A DNA stretch of 64,000 nucleotides, taken from positions 119,765,001 through 119,829,000 of the forward strand of contig CM059585.1 of assembly GCA_030407085.1 (NCBI GenBank). The letters are read 5' to 3'. Of this stretch, positions 15,201 through 30,200 are shown piece by piece. Within the stretch, counting starts at the first letter, position 1. Each line of letters begins with the position of its first letter. The notes beneath the pieces are model-generated. The model had not been told where the DNA came from. It worked only from the letters and a program-made list of their open reading frames with translations, and did not search any database. The stretch comes from Trichopria drosophilae. Lineage: Eukaryota; Arthropoda; Insecta; Hymenoptera; Diapriidae. The translations under genes and the position numbers were made by a program.

Positions 15201-18200
15201 GCTGCAAATCAAATTCAACCCCATGAGAGTACGTTTAATCTTAATTATTTTAAAAATCTTTATAGATCAAATTATTGGTTTTTAAAATTCATTTTGGCTG
15301 AAAGAATAGCAATTTCTCGACTTACAACAAACGATGGGTAATTGGCTGCGGATCCTCGAATATGACAGCCAAAGGTACACTTGGCGGATCTCTCCAGTAA
15401 GCCGCCTGCAAGTCGTCCTTGGTATCGTATACTACAAAATTTAGTGGAAGCTTCTTGGGACTATCCCACATAGACTGCCAAAGGATATTCATCGACCTTA
15501 TAAAACTCTGAAATTTAAAAAATTATATTAAGATCTATAAATCTTAAATTTTCTAATTTTGTATTAAATTGGATATTAGTTTTTCAACATATTTGAATTT
15601 TTTAATTCAAATTTTCGAAAGTCAGGAATACTCCAGCGATAAAATCCATTTTATAAAATAACATGTATTATTAGTAGTAAAATTAAATTATTCATATCAC
15701 ATCTAAAATTTCTTGAAATGTCATTTTCCGTGTTAATATGCTATTTGCGACTATTTTGTCCAAGGATATTGCATTTTCTCTTGTTTAAAATAGTATTTTT
15801 GTTTGTTCAGTATATTAGAAAATTAGACATTTTTCAAAACGACTGATAATTGTGACATTCTTTCAAAGTAATATTTGATCGTTTTTATCACCCCATCCAC
15901 AAAATTCATAACCCAAAACCGGTCTATATTTTCCTAATAATTTGGTCGCGTTGAAACCAAGTCAGTATTTTGAAATATCCTAACCTAAATATGCAAAAAA
16001 CACCGTTTTTTACCCTTTTCAGTAGGTTTTTGTGGCGGAACAAAATTTTTGTTCCGAATCTGACAATACTAATGATATTCATTAGCTTTAAAGAGTATTT
16101 TTAGTAATTTCAATAACATAACAAGTTTTTGTCAATGTATAAATATAATTTTCAGAATTTTACAAGTTTAATTTCATACGTTTAATTCTATGAAAATAAT
16201 TAACAAAATAAGACAGATCTTCTTACTTAGAATTGTCCCACCAAGTCAAGGTTTCCAGATGTTCTAACACAATAATGCTGAGAAATGTGATTGTGATACA
16301 TAATAATAGGTTAATTACTTTTACTTATTGATTAATTTAATAAGAAATCCAAAAGTATATGATGTTCTTTTCAAAAAAAGTAAACAAGTTCAACGAATAA
16401 AAAAATCAACAAAAAATGAACAAAGAAAAATAGTCTAGAGAAAAAACTTAAAAATCGAAAGCAATGTTTGAAAAGGATAAAAAAATAAAAAAGATGGTCT
16501 GCGCAGCTTTCACGTGTGTTACATTATAGGATCACGAAATAGCAAAAACGCTTTTATTCATAGTGAGATATCCGAAAAATGCATGAAAAATAAATCATTA
16601 TGAAACTAATTTTCAAACGTATTGATTGTTAATCAAATAAGAAATGCTAAACTAAAGTAAGACACTAAATTTTGATAAAACCAATATAAATGTTTCTTTT
16701 TCATCCAAGTTTCCGTAAGTCTTATACATCCAAGTATAAAAGATTAATATTTATAGTCTAAAATAAACCTAAAAATAGCCATATTGTGTACTTCTTTAAA
16801 TTCACGAGATGCTAAACACCGTATCTATCATGCCAATGCAGCGAACTTATGACTATCGGGATGCTCGAAAAGTTTTGAAATTTTCGACTTTATACCAACT
16901 TCTCGCAAAACTATGAATTATTTTGAATAAAAGTTTAAAGTCGGAACAAAATTTGGGATGTTAAGAAATCTTCTATCTTCTATCTTCTATCTTCGAAAAA
17001 CTAATAATTGTTTATGCAATTTTTAGAAAAGCTCTTACTGTCATTAGAATATAAAGTAATTATTGGATATTGATTAATAACTAAAGTGGGCAATATCCTA
17101 ATAAAGACTGGATCGCTTAATAAACGTTTAAACTTGGATTAATGTGGGTTGAATGTATGTATTTAATATTTATAAGGCAGGTGTATATAGCGTGTCGATA
17201 TCCACCTTTACAATTTTTGACACGCGTTGTAAAGGATTATTTCAATAGACAAGTGATCGTTTAATAACCATTTAGTTTATGATGAACTTAATAACGAAAA
17301 ATGCTACAGTAAAAAGAAACTAGTTTTAACGAATCATTTATCGGAAATCCAGAAATATTTTTATTGAATCTCGCTATCATTAATTAAACGTTTTTAGTAA
17401 ACGCATATTTAAACAATTTTAAAATACCTATTATAAATCGCTTACTCATAAGTAGGATACAAAAATAATGGATTTATCATTATTTAATAGAATACCGATA
17501 ATCAGGATAATTTGTATTAGGATTTCATTAAATTACAATCAAAACTCATTTAAAAGCCGAAAATTTAGTATGTTCAACGTTTCATTAACACATTTATTAA
17601 AAATATATTAAATCGATTTGTTAATACGTTTATTTGTGTAAAATATTGCACATTTATTACAAGCATTTTACACGCACGTGATTTTATAGTGTTTCAAAAA
17701 CGGGTTTTCAATGTTTACAACACGTGTTACATATACATTTTTTACATATACACATTTTAAACGCATATCATAAACTTAATTTTTACTACTTTGTAATACT
17801 ATACGTGTTACCACAAAACAGTCGCATTGTACACGTATACTACTTATTTTATATTTACTATTTTTAAACCAAATTTGCGTCTAGTACACGTCTATTAAAC
17901 GGTAGTGTCTGTACTGAGATTAATTAAATGTTTAATTTTGCAGTTACATTTAGTAAACTTATAACGAACGTTTAAAATATTTTTACTGCTTACTTTAAAC
18001 GTATGTTATTTACGGTACTTCATTAACGATTTTTTTACATTTAAAATACGTCTGGTATAATATACACATATCATAAACGGATATCAAACGACGGTTTAAT
18101 GCACTTACTATCACAAAACGTGTACATTGAATACCTATACTATTTTTAAACCTAAATCATTGGTATTAAACGTGTATTAAACGTGAATACGTTTATTGGA

Positions 18201-21200
18201 ATGTCTGTAAGAAATAATTAGAGGAAAGAAAATATTACTTACATTGGTCTCTGTTGAATTTGGTACCACCGCTATCGTGTTGTTCTTGTACATTTTAAAA
18301 TTATCGAAGATGGTTCCCTCATCCTTTTCGGTGGTTATCGCAGGGTAGTTGGGGTTAGGAATTAAAACTTTTACCACGATTAAGATCCCAAGGGTGTAAA
18401 GTGGTAAGAAAACCTCCTGAAACATTTAAATATGAAATTGATATGAATGCATCTAATCTTAATCAAGAATTTATTCTATACATTTTTCTTAATAAATTAT
18501 TTAATTTTTTTTAATTAGAATTTTGATCTCTTTGATCATGGAATTACCTAATTTCCAAAAATCTACTTGTTAACTTCTTCTATAATCTTTGATATAAAAA
18601 GTATTCCAACATATTGATAGGACGGTTTAATCCCTTCACTTTCTGAGAAGAATTGTTACGGAATAGTACGTACTGTTTTACTAGGCCACTGAATCCGCAA
18701 ATGGTATCAAAATTAAAAAATTCGCATCGGATGCAATACAGCATACCCACATTATTTTTTAAATTTCTAACAAAAAAAATATAAAAAAAAATTAAACTAA
18801 AACTTTTTCAGCCTTAAATGTTACATTCTAGTATCATGAAGTATTTCATTAATTTTACAAAAAGAACCTAATTACAAGATTTAGGTTAATCTGCGGAAAT
18901 GACCTATTATTTTAAATTTCGACATCAGATTTAAATTCAGCGCCTTAAAAAGCATCTTAAACATTCTTTGTCACGAAAAACATGTTCTTTATAGCGAAAC
19001 AGCAAACATACTTTTACAAACAAACTATACTTAATTCTTACAAAAATGGCAATATATTGATGATAAAGGATACAAATTATAACTATTCGAAAAACATGTC
19101 ATAAAAAAAATTGGTAAAAGTAGAAACGACTTGGCCATTATAGCGGGCAAGTGAATTATGGTTTTCAAACTATCTAAAACATTAACTGCTAATAAAGATT
19201 AATTTTCGTTACCGCTGGCGCGTTACATAGTATGTACATATTAATTATTTCAAACACAATCCAAGTAAGAAATGGTAAGAACACTTAGCATCGTTCTTAA
19301 AAGAATTATTCTCATTTGTGTATGTAAACTTCTTTTGTGGCATTAATTGTACCTCTATCGCGAAATTTGGGATATTTTTGTAGTAGATCCAAAAAGTTTA
19401 AAAAAAATCATCATTCGTAAAATGATAAACGGATATTCTTTGCCGATTAATAAATCTCTTGAAGATTGTACATAACAATACTGAGAGATTAAACGTTCGA
19501 ACTGGAAAATTACGTATCTTTTGTAATCTACCACAATTTCTTTTATTTTACTAATTAAAACTTAGGATTTACATTTTTTATTTAAAAAATGTACACGAAA
19601 TTCTAGACATGTCGTTTAATACCCATTGTACTTCCAAAGTACTGGACTTTTGGATAGGAAATTTCGGATATAAATAATGAATTTGAGAAGTTTTTAATTC
19701 AATTTTCAGCCATTGTCGAGAGTTTGCAGAAAGTTATATATAAAGTTTAAAATTACAATATCAGAGTCTATATTGTGAAGGCAATTTTAAATCCCTTTTA
19801 AGTTACTTATGAAATTATAAGGTTATGTTATTAACGTTGCACTTTATACATTCTTTAAACGGATTTATTTATTATCACATTGAAACAATATTGAAATATA
19901 ATACACCTCCGACCGAAATAAAATAATAGTAAAATAGTATTTATTGGTACTAAAAATAGAACTTTTATTAAATAAAAAGAAACATGACGTAATTTGTGCA
20001 GGTTTTACTAAATAAAGTAGATGACAGTATACAAAAACATTACTATACGTTTACGTATAAGCCTTAATTATTAAAAATTTCTGTTTAAAAAAGCTGCTTT
20101 CCTATCGACCTATTTACTTTTGGAAATACATCTTCAGAAATTTATTCCAAAGTTAAATAATCATTTCACCGAGAACCTAACTCAAAATTGAAATTTATGA
20201 ATTTAAAAAACCTTAAACATCGTTTAAAAGGAAAGAAGTTTTTGATCGCATCAAATCTATTCATGAAATCTATACTCTCCTGATTCAATATTTGCTTACG
20301 TTTTAATATAATGCACTAACTTTGGAAATTATGTTATCGACCCGCAGCACTACTGAAGATAAGATAGCAATGACCTCAGCATTTTCTTTAGTCGTAGCGA
20401 TCGGTTAAAATCTTGCTTACTTTTCGCAATTTTACATTTTTGGATTCAATAGTTAAATAAAAGTAGATATTAAAATTCAGTATAAGTACGAGTGTGTAAA
20501 GTAGTTAATATCATAATATTTTAATACAACTATAACGTAGGTGCATTTAAAAATTTTATTTTAAAAAAGGGAAGCATTATTGATAATAAAGTGTAGCAAA
20601 ATTTATCATCCGGTGATATAAACACCATTTTCGTTTTATTATTGGAGGATCTTTAAGCATATTTAAACGTTAACAATAAAGGTTTATATCATATACCAGA
20701 AACATTTTTAAACCCAACTTAGGTGTAAGAAACTTATATTAAACGATCGTGTTTTTATTGGGTACTAGGTATTACTATTTACCAGGAATCGATATTTTTA
20801 AAATTTTTAATATTGCGACTAGCTACTGTAGTTTGAAAAGGATTGAATCGATTTTATCAGTTTGCTCCATTTCCTTCATTTCCTTCACTTCCTTCCTTTT
20901 CGTCACTTAAGACTCGTATAATGCAATATCATCGAAACTGAGATTTCCTAATCTACAAACTGAAAATTATATAAAGTCGATAAATATCTAAGATATTGCC
21001 TTCATTTCTATGATGTTTATATTCGCTTCAGCTGCTACTAATTTTATATTCTATTTGCTATTATAATTGAGTAATTTGTAATATATTTTGGAAATATAAT
21101 TTAATCACTTCAAGAATGATAATAGTTTTATTTCATTTACGTTATTTCGTTTACAGTTGTTTAAAATACCTTTTTATATTGCATCCTACTATAATTTAAA

Positions 21201-24200
21201 AATATTATATTCTTTTATCAATTAGTTTAAACACTGGTTGTAGGTATTTATCATACTAATTCTCATTCGCGAATTATTTAATTTACAATATTGTACATAT
21301 TTAGACTTTTGTACAATGATTTCTCGTGCTTGCGTCATTCTTTTTGAAATACGTCACTTGTCTGATCCTACCCTTTTGTATAGAAAATTTACTTTGTGCC
21401 TTTGATATATATTAAAGTAAATAACATATGAATTTTCCATGAATTCTTTGAAGAAAGAAATTCAGCTTTAACATTAGCATTGTTGCATTCAGAGACCTGA
21501 AAATTGGCTGGTATTTACAACTTTCCAGTGTTTATTCCATGCATTCATTTGGTACCACCGTTATTATAAAATTTACCTTCCATTTACAACATCGAAATAC
21601 AACAAATTATAACATTGTTCACAATAGTATCCATCATGCAAACGAGATTTTGCTTCTAAAGAAAATTGAAAGAATAATGATTATAAAGCTGTAGAGTGCT
21701 CTCGGTAAAAGAAAAATCCACGTTTATGTAACTTTCATAAAAGTGCACGAAATCGTTTAAAATGCTAAAATTTAAAAAAATAATGTAATACAAATGTAAA
21801 ACTTGACAAAAATATACATTAATGAAAATGCTTTATAAAGAATCAGTGAAAACGGTCGGGAATGGTCAGCCACTGTACGAGTGACCTTTTTAACTTCCAG
21901 CGTTGAAAGCGTATTGATCTTTATATTTCACCCTTTCAGGTTTTGCATGTTACGTCTTTATGCATCTGAGTACGTTTTATTTTTCCTTTTTTTCTTTAGT
22001 GTACTAAAATGTACATTAAAATATACACCGTCATGAACTTTATGGTACGTTTTGCGTTAATATTTCACGAACTGTGTGAAAAGTAACAAGAAATACCAGT
22101 TTCAATAGCAATTTTGTTTGCAGTAAAAGTTATTACAAAATATATAGTATGAATGTGTAATAATCTATTTGTAATTGAGAGTATAAGCATATGAATATGC
22201 CCACGAGCATAGATGATTTCCGCCCTCGAGATGGAACCACCTAAACTGATAAATTCAATTAGAGTATAATAAGAGCTGACACTTAATACCAAATTTGAGT
22301 GTTTAGTCGCGGAGTTTCCATAGAAAAAAGCAGTAATCTAAGTAGTAATAGTCCGTAATCTTTTGTTGTCAGTATAAACAGACTGTTACTACTTCGATTA
22401 CTGCATCTTTCTTCATATTATCCGTGGTTTTAAGAACTATTTTTCAAACTTTCTCACGTGATAAAACACTCAAATTTGGTGTTAGGCATTTGGTATGTTA
22501 TTTTACTCTAACCAAATTTATCAGTTTAGGAAGTTCCATCTCAGGGTCGGAAAAAATCTATGCTTGTGGGCATCCTCCCTATTTAGCTTACTGTCAAAAT
22601 GCTGTGATAATAAGAAACATCACTGCTTTAATGCGAAATTTCACTCGTTAAGAATCACTATATACAGAGCAAGTTTCCACGCCAACCAATTTTTAAAATA
22701 CATTTTGAACTGCGGATGAACATGTTCATTAAGTATGTATAAGTACTTTCTATTAGTCAATATCACCAAAAGTAATTTTGTGCTCAAAATACTTCGGAAG
22801 AAAGAAAGGAAATTCTGGACAATAGAAATCTAGCTACAGATTAGATATGATAACTAGTCAAACTTATACATGACTTTAAATCTGATAAAATTATGTAATT
22901 TCTTTACGCCGGTCTACTTTCATGAGTATAGAAGAAGTATTTCGGAAGAGACCCTTTGTTCAGATATATCTGATACCATATTTGTTAGTGAAGGGTGCGA
23001 TTAAATTGTTAAGATGTGTATCTCTAATAAAATATATTTTACAACGGATTCGTAATCAGCGTCCCCAAAAACCCATTAGTAACAAAGGAGAATATCCAGG
23101 AGAATAGGTGATTTCTCCTTCGAGATGGAACCTCCGAAACTGACAAATTCCGTTAGAGTATGATGAGAACTAACATCTAATGGCAAATTCGATTATTTTA
23201 TGATGGAAGAATGGTTTAAAAAACGCCATTAAAAGCTCGGATTATACAAAGGAAAATGCAGTATTTGCAGTAGTAATAGGCCGCTCCGTGCGTTGTTCGC
23301 AGTAGGTGCAGACTGTTACTACTTAGATTCCAGCATTTTTTATGAATAATCTGCGAATTTGACAACGATTTTTTAAACTTGCCCAGATGATGAAACAATC
23401 GAATTTTCTCTTAGGTGTTAGTTCTCATCATACTTTATCCGAATTTGTCAGTTTCGGAGGTTCCACTTGAGGGCAGAAATCACCCATAATCATGGGCATC
23501 CTCCTTTATATCTAATTAGAAAATTTTCGACTTCTAGTCGGACATGTTGGCTCCTCCATATTCAATTCAGAAAATTTGACAAAAGATTCGTAATTAGAAA
23601 CCCCGAATATCCCCAAGTAACAAATTTTTACTTTAGCAGGACAGTTTTTTATTTTGATCCTCTATTTTGAATTTTGAAAATTTCACAGTGAATTGATCGG
23701 CAACCCAAAAAAAAACGCCAGATGAACAAACTTCGATGTTATCGTATGAAAGAAATAATTTTGAACATAATATATTAAATGCATATTAAATTAACACACT
23801 AACGTTTACGAACAGCTATGAATTTTACGCAACTTCATATTTTGATTTTCTAATGTATCCATAACGTACTTCAGAAATCAAATCAATCATGTTATTTCAA
23901 CCAAAAATAATTTCATAACACATTTCTGAAACCGGATCCCTTTCCGTAGATTAAGCCACATTTAGGTATTTCTTTTGTCGAATGTGACATTATGTTTGCA
24001 ATTTTACTAAAATCACAAAATTATAGTAAAAGGTTTACTTTTTTCCGTATTTGGTGCAATATAAAAAATAACTGTCCAAAATTGAGTTACTGAAACAACT
24101 TTGTCTTACTCGTTTTGAGTTTTAGAGACAAGAAAAAGATTAGAGTGACACTAAAATCATTTTTTACGATATCTGTGTTGACAACTTGATGTGGTGTAAT

Positions 24201-27200
24201 TTCGTGTTGTAACGTCAAAATAAATAGTTTTCAAAGAAGACCAGAATTCTGCCCATTTTAAAGGAAGAAATAAAGTTAACCCATTAAGTCCTGAATGGAT
24301 ATTTTTTCTCTACAGTTTCCAATGGTTTTATTTTAAAAACAGATTCTAAAAAATGTCGAAGCATGCATATATGACGTAAAATTAAATGAACTTTTAGAAT
24401 CTTTTCTTAGATTGATAAAAAAACTCCAACCGTGAAAAACTAAATATGATTGTTTCCAAGAAACATACATTTTTCGGAATTCCTGTTTCAAGTAATGAAA
24501 TCGTGTCCTCGAGACTGAAACTTTAAAATGGGCATCGTAATATTTTGAAAATAAAACTATGCTAAATAGCGGCTAAAACACGAAGTAATCCGCGAAAGGT
24601 TCAGGAATTTTATATTTGAAAATGATACTTTCGGAAAAAAATGTTGTCGAACAAAAAGTTCTTTGGGTTGCACAAAGAATAATCTGAAATTTGTTTGTGA
24701 AGTCTTAATTTTTCCAAATTTGGGAACATGGAGACATTTAATATTCGCGTTTAAATGGATACATATCTTTTTTTGGTTATAAATTAAGTTATACAACATT
24801 AAAATTTTCACTGAATTTTAATTTTGCATTAAAACAGATTTGCCAGGGATAAAAATAGCATTCAAAAAGTAGGGATTGAATGCCGTTTAATTCTTTCTGT
24901 TTCGAACATCGATACCCTATTTTACCATCAAGCGCAATATGAATATGAAAATGAAATATTTTTAAATGGTATTAATTATGGGCATGTAGGTCAATAGAAG
25001 AAAATATTATTCAAAAGTATTATTCAAGAATATTTTTCTACATATACACCTAAAAAGTGAAAACAAACAAGGTCAAAAAATATCCGTAACTTGATACTGT
25101 GAATATCAAATAATATTTGTATCGAATATGGAAGGTAGACTTTTTTAAAGCTCCACACGCGCTCAGTAGAACGTGATTGCAGTTGATTGTCCGTCTTCGA
25201 CCGTTCCTGGTTGCCATGGTACTACAAGCAAACTCATCCGCCTCCACCTCGACGGCTTCAATTGCCAACTTCAGACGGATGAATGAAAAAGATAAGTCAG
25301 GTGTTTTCGAAGCGCGTCCAAGCGAAAATCGACAGTATATCACACACAAATATACAAAATGTCCTTCTTCGTTGATATTGTCACAGAAGACTCGTTTTAT
25401 GAAAATCTCACGCTTGGCGTCGTCAAAATTTTGGAAAACAGCCCGTGCGTGAAAAATGTGGAGGTGGAGAGGAAATCACCATGCGACAGATTGGCACTTT
25501 CCACTTGGGAACAGAAACACTGCTGCCTCTTGCCTGAGGATTTGCGAAATTTGTACACTTCCATCGACGGATTTCTTTTGACGTGGAATCTCGAAATTTC
25601 AGGTAAATATAAAGTTATTTTTACCACTATGGAGTTTTTTTAACAATTACATTTAGTCTGGCAAGTGTTTACTTCAAATTTTGTCAAATTAGGCCAAACT
25701 ACAAAACTTTCAACAGCCATTTACAGAAATATGTACATAAAATATTAAACGATATGCACTCGTTTACGTGTTCTTCGGAAAGAGAATGTGACTTTCATAT
25801 AGCTCCGGTACGCTAACTATTGTTAGTAGTTCAACAACTCCTCAACTAAATTTTATCACTTGTAATTAACACTCGGAACGTAGTTGGTTAAATGAAATTG
25901 AGAAGTTAATTCTAAAGGCCTCAAAACTGTCAGTGATTAATTAAAAATATTTATTCAATTGATTGATTAATTATTAACTTGACCATTAAGCTCTGAATGT
26001 TTTTTTTTCACTGCAGTTTTAAACGTTTATCTTGGGGTAAAAAAGAATCATCTGACGTCAATGTAGCGGAACTTTCGAAATTTGTTATATATTTGCTATG
26101 TATGATTTTTTTCCCCAAAAACATAGATTTTTCAAATGTATCTTTTATCTCATTTTTTCACACTGAAATCGTTTCGCAATTATTGCTTGAAATAAAGGAA
26201 TCGTTTCCTCGAGACTTTAAAATGCGTATATATGTAGATATTTCGAATATAAAGGTGAATGCATCCAAAGTGGCAAAGCGAACATGAAAAATCCCTCGAA
26301 AAGTTCAGGGATTTTTTACTTAGAAATTGTGACTTTTGAGAAATTTGTTACTGAACGAAAAGTTCTTGCAATTGATCAAGGAATACGCTGGCATTTTTAA
26401 GGATTTCTTAAATGAAAAATCAAACCTGAAAGTTTGACGTCAAATTTTGAGGATTTTTCCTTGTCATATTGTCGAGCTTAACACCTGCATGACGTGAAAG
26501 TGTAAGTTATTTTTCCTATTTCTGAGCAATACATATTACTTTACACGGTAGCTATTGTCATGAGTAATCCACTTCTGTAAAGTAATTCTAAAAAAGTGCC
26601 TAAAAAATGAATAATCGCGGCGCAAAGTTTTCTCGCTGTTTTGACAGTTCCTGGAACGCTTAACGGCCCTTAAATAATTTTATTTATTTTTCAAGATCAC
26701 GAAATTTTGAATCCTGTGTCAAGCGAAACATACCATAATTTTTAAAATAATAAAAGTGTATTTTTCGCTAGACTTTCTGAACTGTTATAAAACAATATTT
26801 CGGGATTTTGAAAAATTTCAAACAAATTCTGTAAAAATTGCAAAGTCTTCAATATTCTTTGACCAATTCCAAGAACTTTTCATTGTGTAACATATTTTTT
26901 AAGTTTATTATTTTTTCATCTAAAAAATTCCTGAAATTTTCGACGATTTTTTTTTGTTTGGGCCGCCGTTTTGGATGCGTTTGGATGCGTTTATTTTCGA
27001 AATACCTATATAAAGATTTTAACGTTTAAGTCTTTAGAACACGATTTTTTTACTTGAAGCATGAATTCCAACAAAATTTCGGAGCAAAGAATCGCGATAA
27101 AAAAATTCCTTTGAAAAATCCATTTTTTTTTTTCGGAAAAAATTGCGCATTACTTTTCACACTTACACTTCTTGAAAAATTTACTAACATATTCTGAAAG

Positions 27201-30200
27201 TTCAGTTAATTTTAGGGCGGATGTGTCTTTTTATCAATTTTTTAGATTTTTTTTTTCCAAAACGCAAACGTTGAAAACGGTAGTGAAAAAATTTCTATTC
27301 AGGACTTAATGGGTTAAGTTAGGGTAGTAAATTCAAGAATATCGAACGGTTTGTCTAACTAAAAAAGTAATTCTTTTAGTACTTTTCCCTCAATAGATTT
27401 TTATCATTAGTAAGCAGTGTTATTAAGAATTGGTTAGTAAGAACATAAATTATCAACAAATATTAACTTATCTTGGTACGTTTGACGACTATTATATTTA
27501 AAGTAATTGGATTACTACGTCTGATCTCGAACCGAAGAAATTAATACAAAATTTACCGAGATAAGTCCGATAAATGAGTGAAAATCGCCTACTTATTACA
27601 TTATTTCAAAACCGTATGGATTAACCATTGCTGTTCACTAATAATCAGTTATTGGCTTCTGAAATTTAATATGGAAGATCTAAAATGACTGCAGTTATTG
27701 AAACGGAAAAACACAATATAATATTGATTGAAAGACGGAGCGACGGATTCCAACATCATAAACTGTGGGTCCCGTCGCGATTTAGTCCCGTATGGGTTCA
27801 CAAAAGTCGACGTAAAATAATATAAAAAAAAAAATTGATGAAAAGAAATAAGGAAAAAATTTTAGGTTGGTATAGTAGAGTTCATAATGTAAAAACAGTG
27901 GATTCAAAATGAGTGAAGCCAATCTGCATTTATGGTCGAAATTAGCGACCACAAAAACACCAAGAAACGAATTTTTTGAAAACTTAGTTCGCCATTTTCA
28001 ATTTTGGAACTCAGATATCTATAATCCGGAACCCTAAATACGTTGAAATTGAGACGAAATAAACAATTGTTTCAAAATTCATATGTCATCATGGATCCGC
28101 CATTTTGAATTTTGAAAATCTTAGTTTAGATTCGTAATCAGCGACTCTAAAAATACAAAACTATAATGATGTTTAAACAAGAAAGGAGAAATAAAAAAAA
28201 ATATGTTTCTTATCCGATATACCGGATAACATGCCCTTTTAAGATACTCACACGGAAAATAAATATGTGCGACATATAGGATAATAAATAAATTCACATA
28301 TATTTTCGGTGAAAAATGCAATATGTGACATATATGCCGCATATATTTTCATCGAATTTTTTTCCATACGGCTAGTATTCCGAATAGCATCCAAGTAAAT
28401 AATTTTACTTTAATATATATTCTTAAAATTATAACTTTTCTTTATTGTCGTAACATATTAAGTAATTTCCATAATTACAACTTAAATAAAAATAAAAACA
28501 GAATAAATCAGTAAGAGATAGAACGGTATTGTAATACACTTATAGAGTTTCTATTTCTGGAGCTTTGTTAGGAACAGAAATGACGTTTTATTTTTTACCA
28601 CATCCAGCCTGGGGTTTCCCACACCATTGCCTACTGGAATGGAGGCAAAAAAACTAGGGTACAGCCGCTTACGAAGTTACCCTTTTAGAATTATCAGCGA
28701 TAGTTCCTCAAAAGGGTCACGAATTCGAAAAGTTCGTTTATAAATCGAATTTTGTCTGTACTGTGCTTAACAACATTTTTAGTACATTGTTAACCACTTT
28801 GCTTAATTCAATCAAGATCCACAAATACATTTTAAAATCCATTCTGGAGACAGAGAAGGAAGGATTCGATTTAACAACATTTAATAAAACCATTGACGTT
28901 CACAAAATTTTCATTGGATTTTAAATTACTATAACGGTCAATTTAATGACTTTGTAGTTCACTAGGTTTCAATAACTCAGTTAAAGTAACTTTCTCTATT
29001 TTTATATTTTTGAATTATATTGAAGGTGAACTATTATATACAAAAAAAATCTTATAAGGCAATAGAGTTTTTATTACCCTAATTTTCTTTTACAATTGAA
29101 AAAAAGATGATGAAAAATATGCAAGAAACCGTTTAGAATATTGCAAAACAATTTTTTTTAAACTGGATTTTCTTACCATTTAATTGTACATGAATTAAGT
29201 AATTAACCTTTTAAAGGAACGAAAAGTACATCAAATTTTTAGAAACTAAAGGGTATAACTGTTTCAATATCGTAAAAATTGACTTATCGGTGCAAAATAC
29301 TTATTTCAATAAACCTGATAATTACAAACGTTCTGAATTTCGCATAACAAAAAACTCTGAATTTATCTCCTTCGAATACGAGGAAAATATGTAGCAATGC
29401 AGCCTTTAACAAATAAATGCCGAACCAATCCCATCTATTGAGATATTTTTTCGCCCTATGGGAATCGTAGAATTCAATTTATTCAACATTGTATGTGTTC
29501 GGAATAATTCATGAAAATGTGCATCTCGATTTAGTGAATCGATGAAAACCCTGATTGCATTACCAACGATGCGTAAAAAGTGCAGCATCAGAATTATCTT
29601 TTCCGTTTCATTACAACTGCGGTATACGTTAGATCTCTAAAAATTCATTTTTACCGCGCTGAATTTCCCTGGCTGTTACCGGAGATGGAATACGACTCTA
29701 TTGTCTTTCATTCCGTTGTTTTCTCTAAATTAACATTTGTTCAGTCTAAAGGAAGGTTAACTTTATTTCCATCATGCATTCACTAGTGCTTTTCAATTTA
29801 TTAAATATTTGAATTACAAAAGTCACAATTCTGATATTTTACCTTGTGTTTTGTGACTTAATCTTTGGTCGTCTAAAATACCCATCGACGAAACAAATGA
29901 TTCAAAAGACTAATTTTCAATGGCTTCTCGTAGATAAAAGAGAACAAGGTAACTCTTGAAATTTGATATCATTTCTTAGCAGTTACAATATTTTTCATGA
30001 ATTATTCTAAAAATATTTTGCTGTACCTTTAGATAGGAAGTTAAGATTTTTTGCATCGAAAAAAGATATAAAAAAAGTCAGCATTCATTAGGAATTCCTA
30101 ACCCGTAACCTCTCGTTTTCTTCGTCCCTAGGCGAGGAGTTTCCGGTTGGACGAATGGAAATCGACAGTTTGGGATCGTTGAAGCGATTCGTTGGGAATA

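Larger units (their letters stand above)
15508..18242 (-). other. ABCA intron 2
   Basis: 2.7 kb of AT-rich sequence. Contains a 7-bp microsatellite at 16969-16994 and a degenerate ~300-bp tandem repeat near 17.6-18.16 kb (listed separately). No coding signal. Confidence 0.5.
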
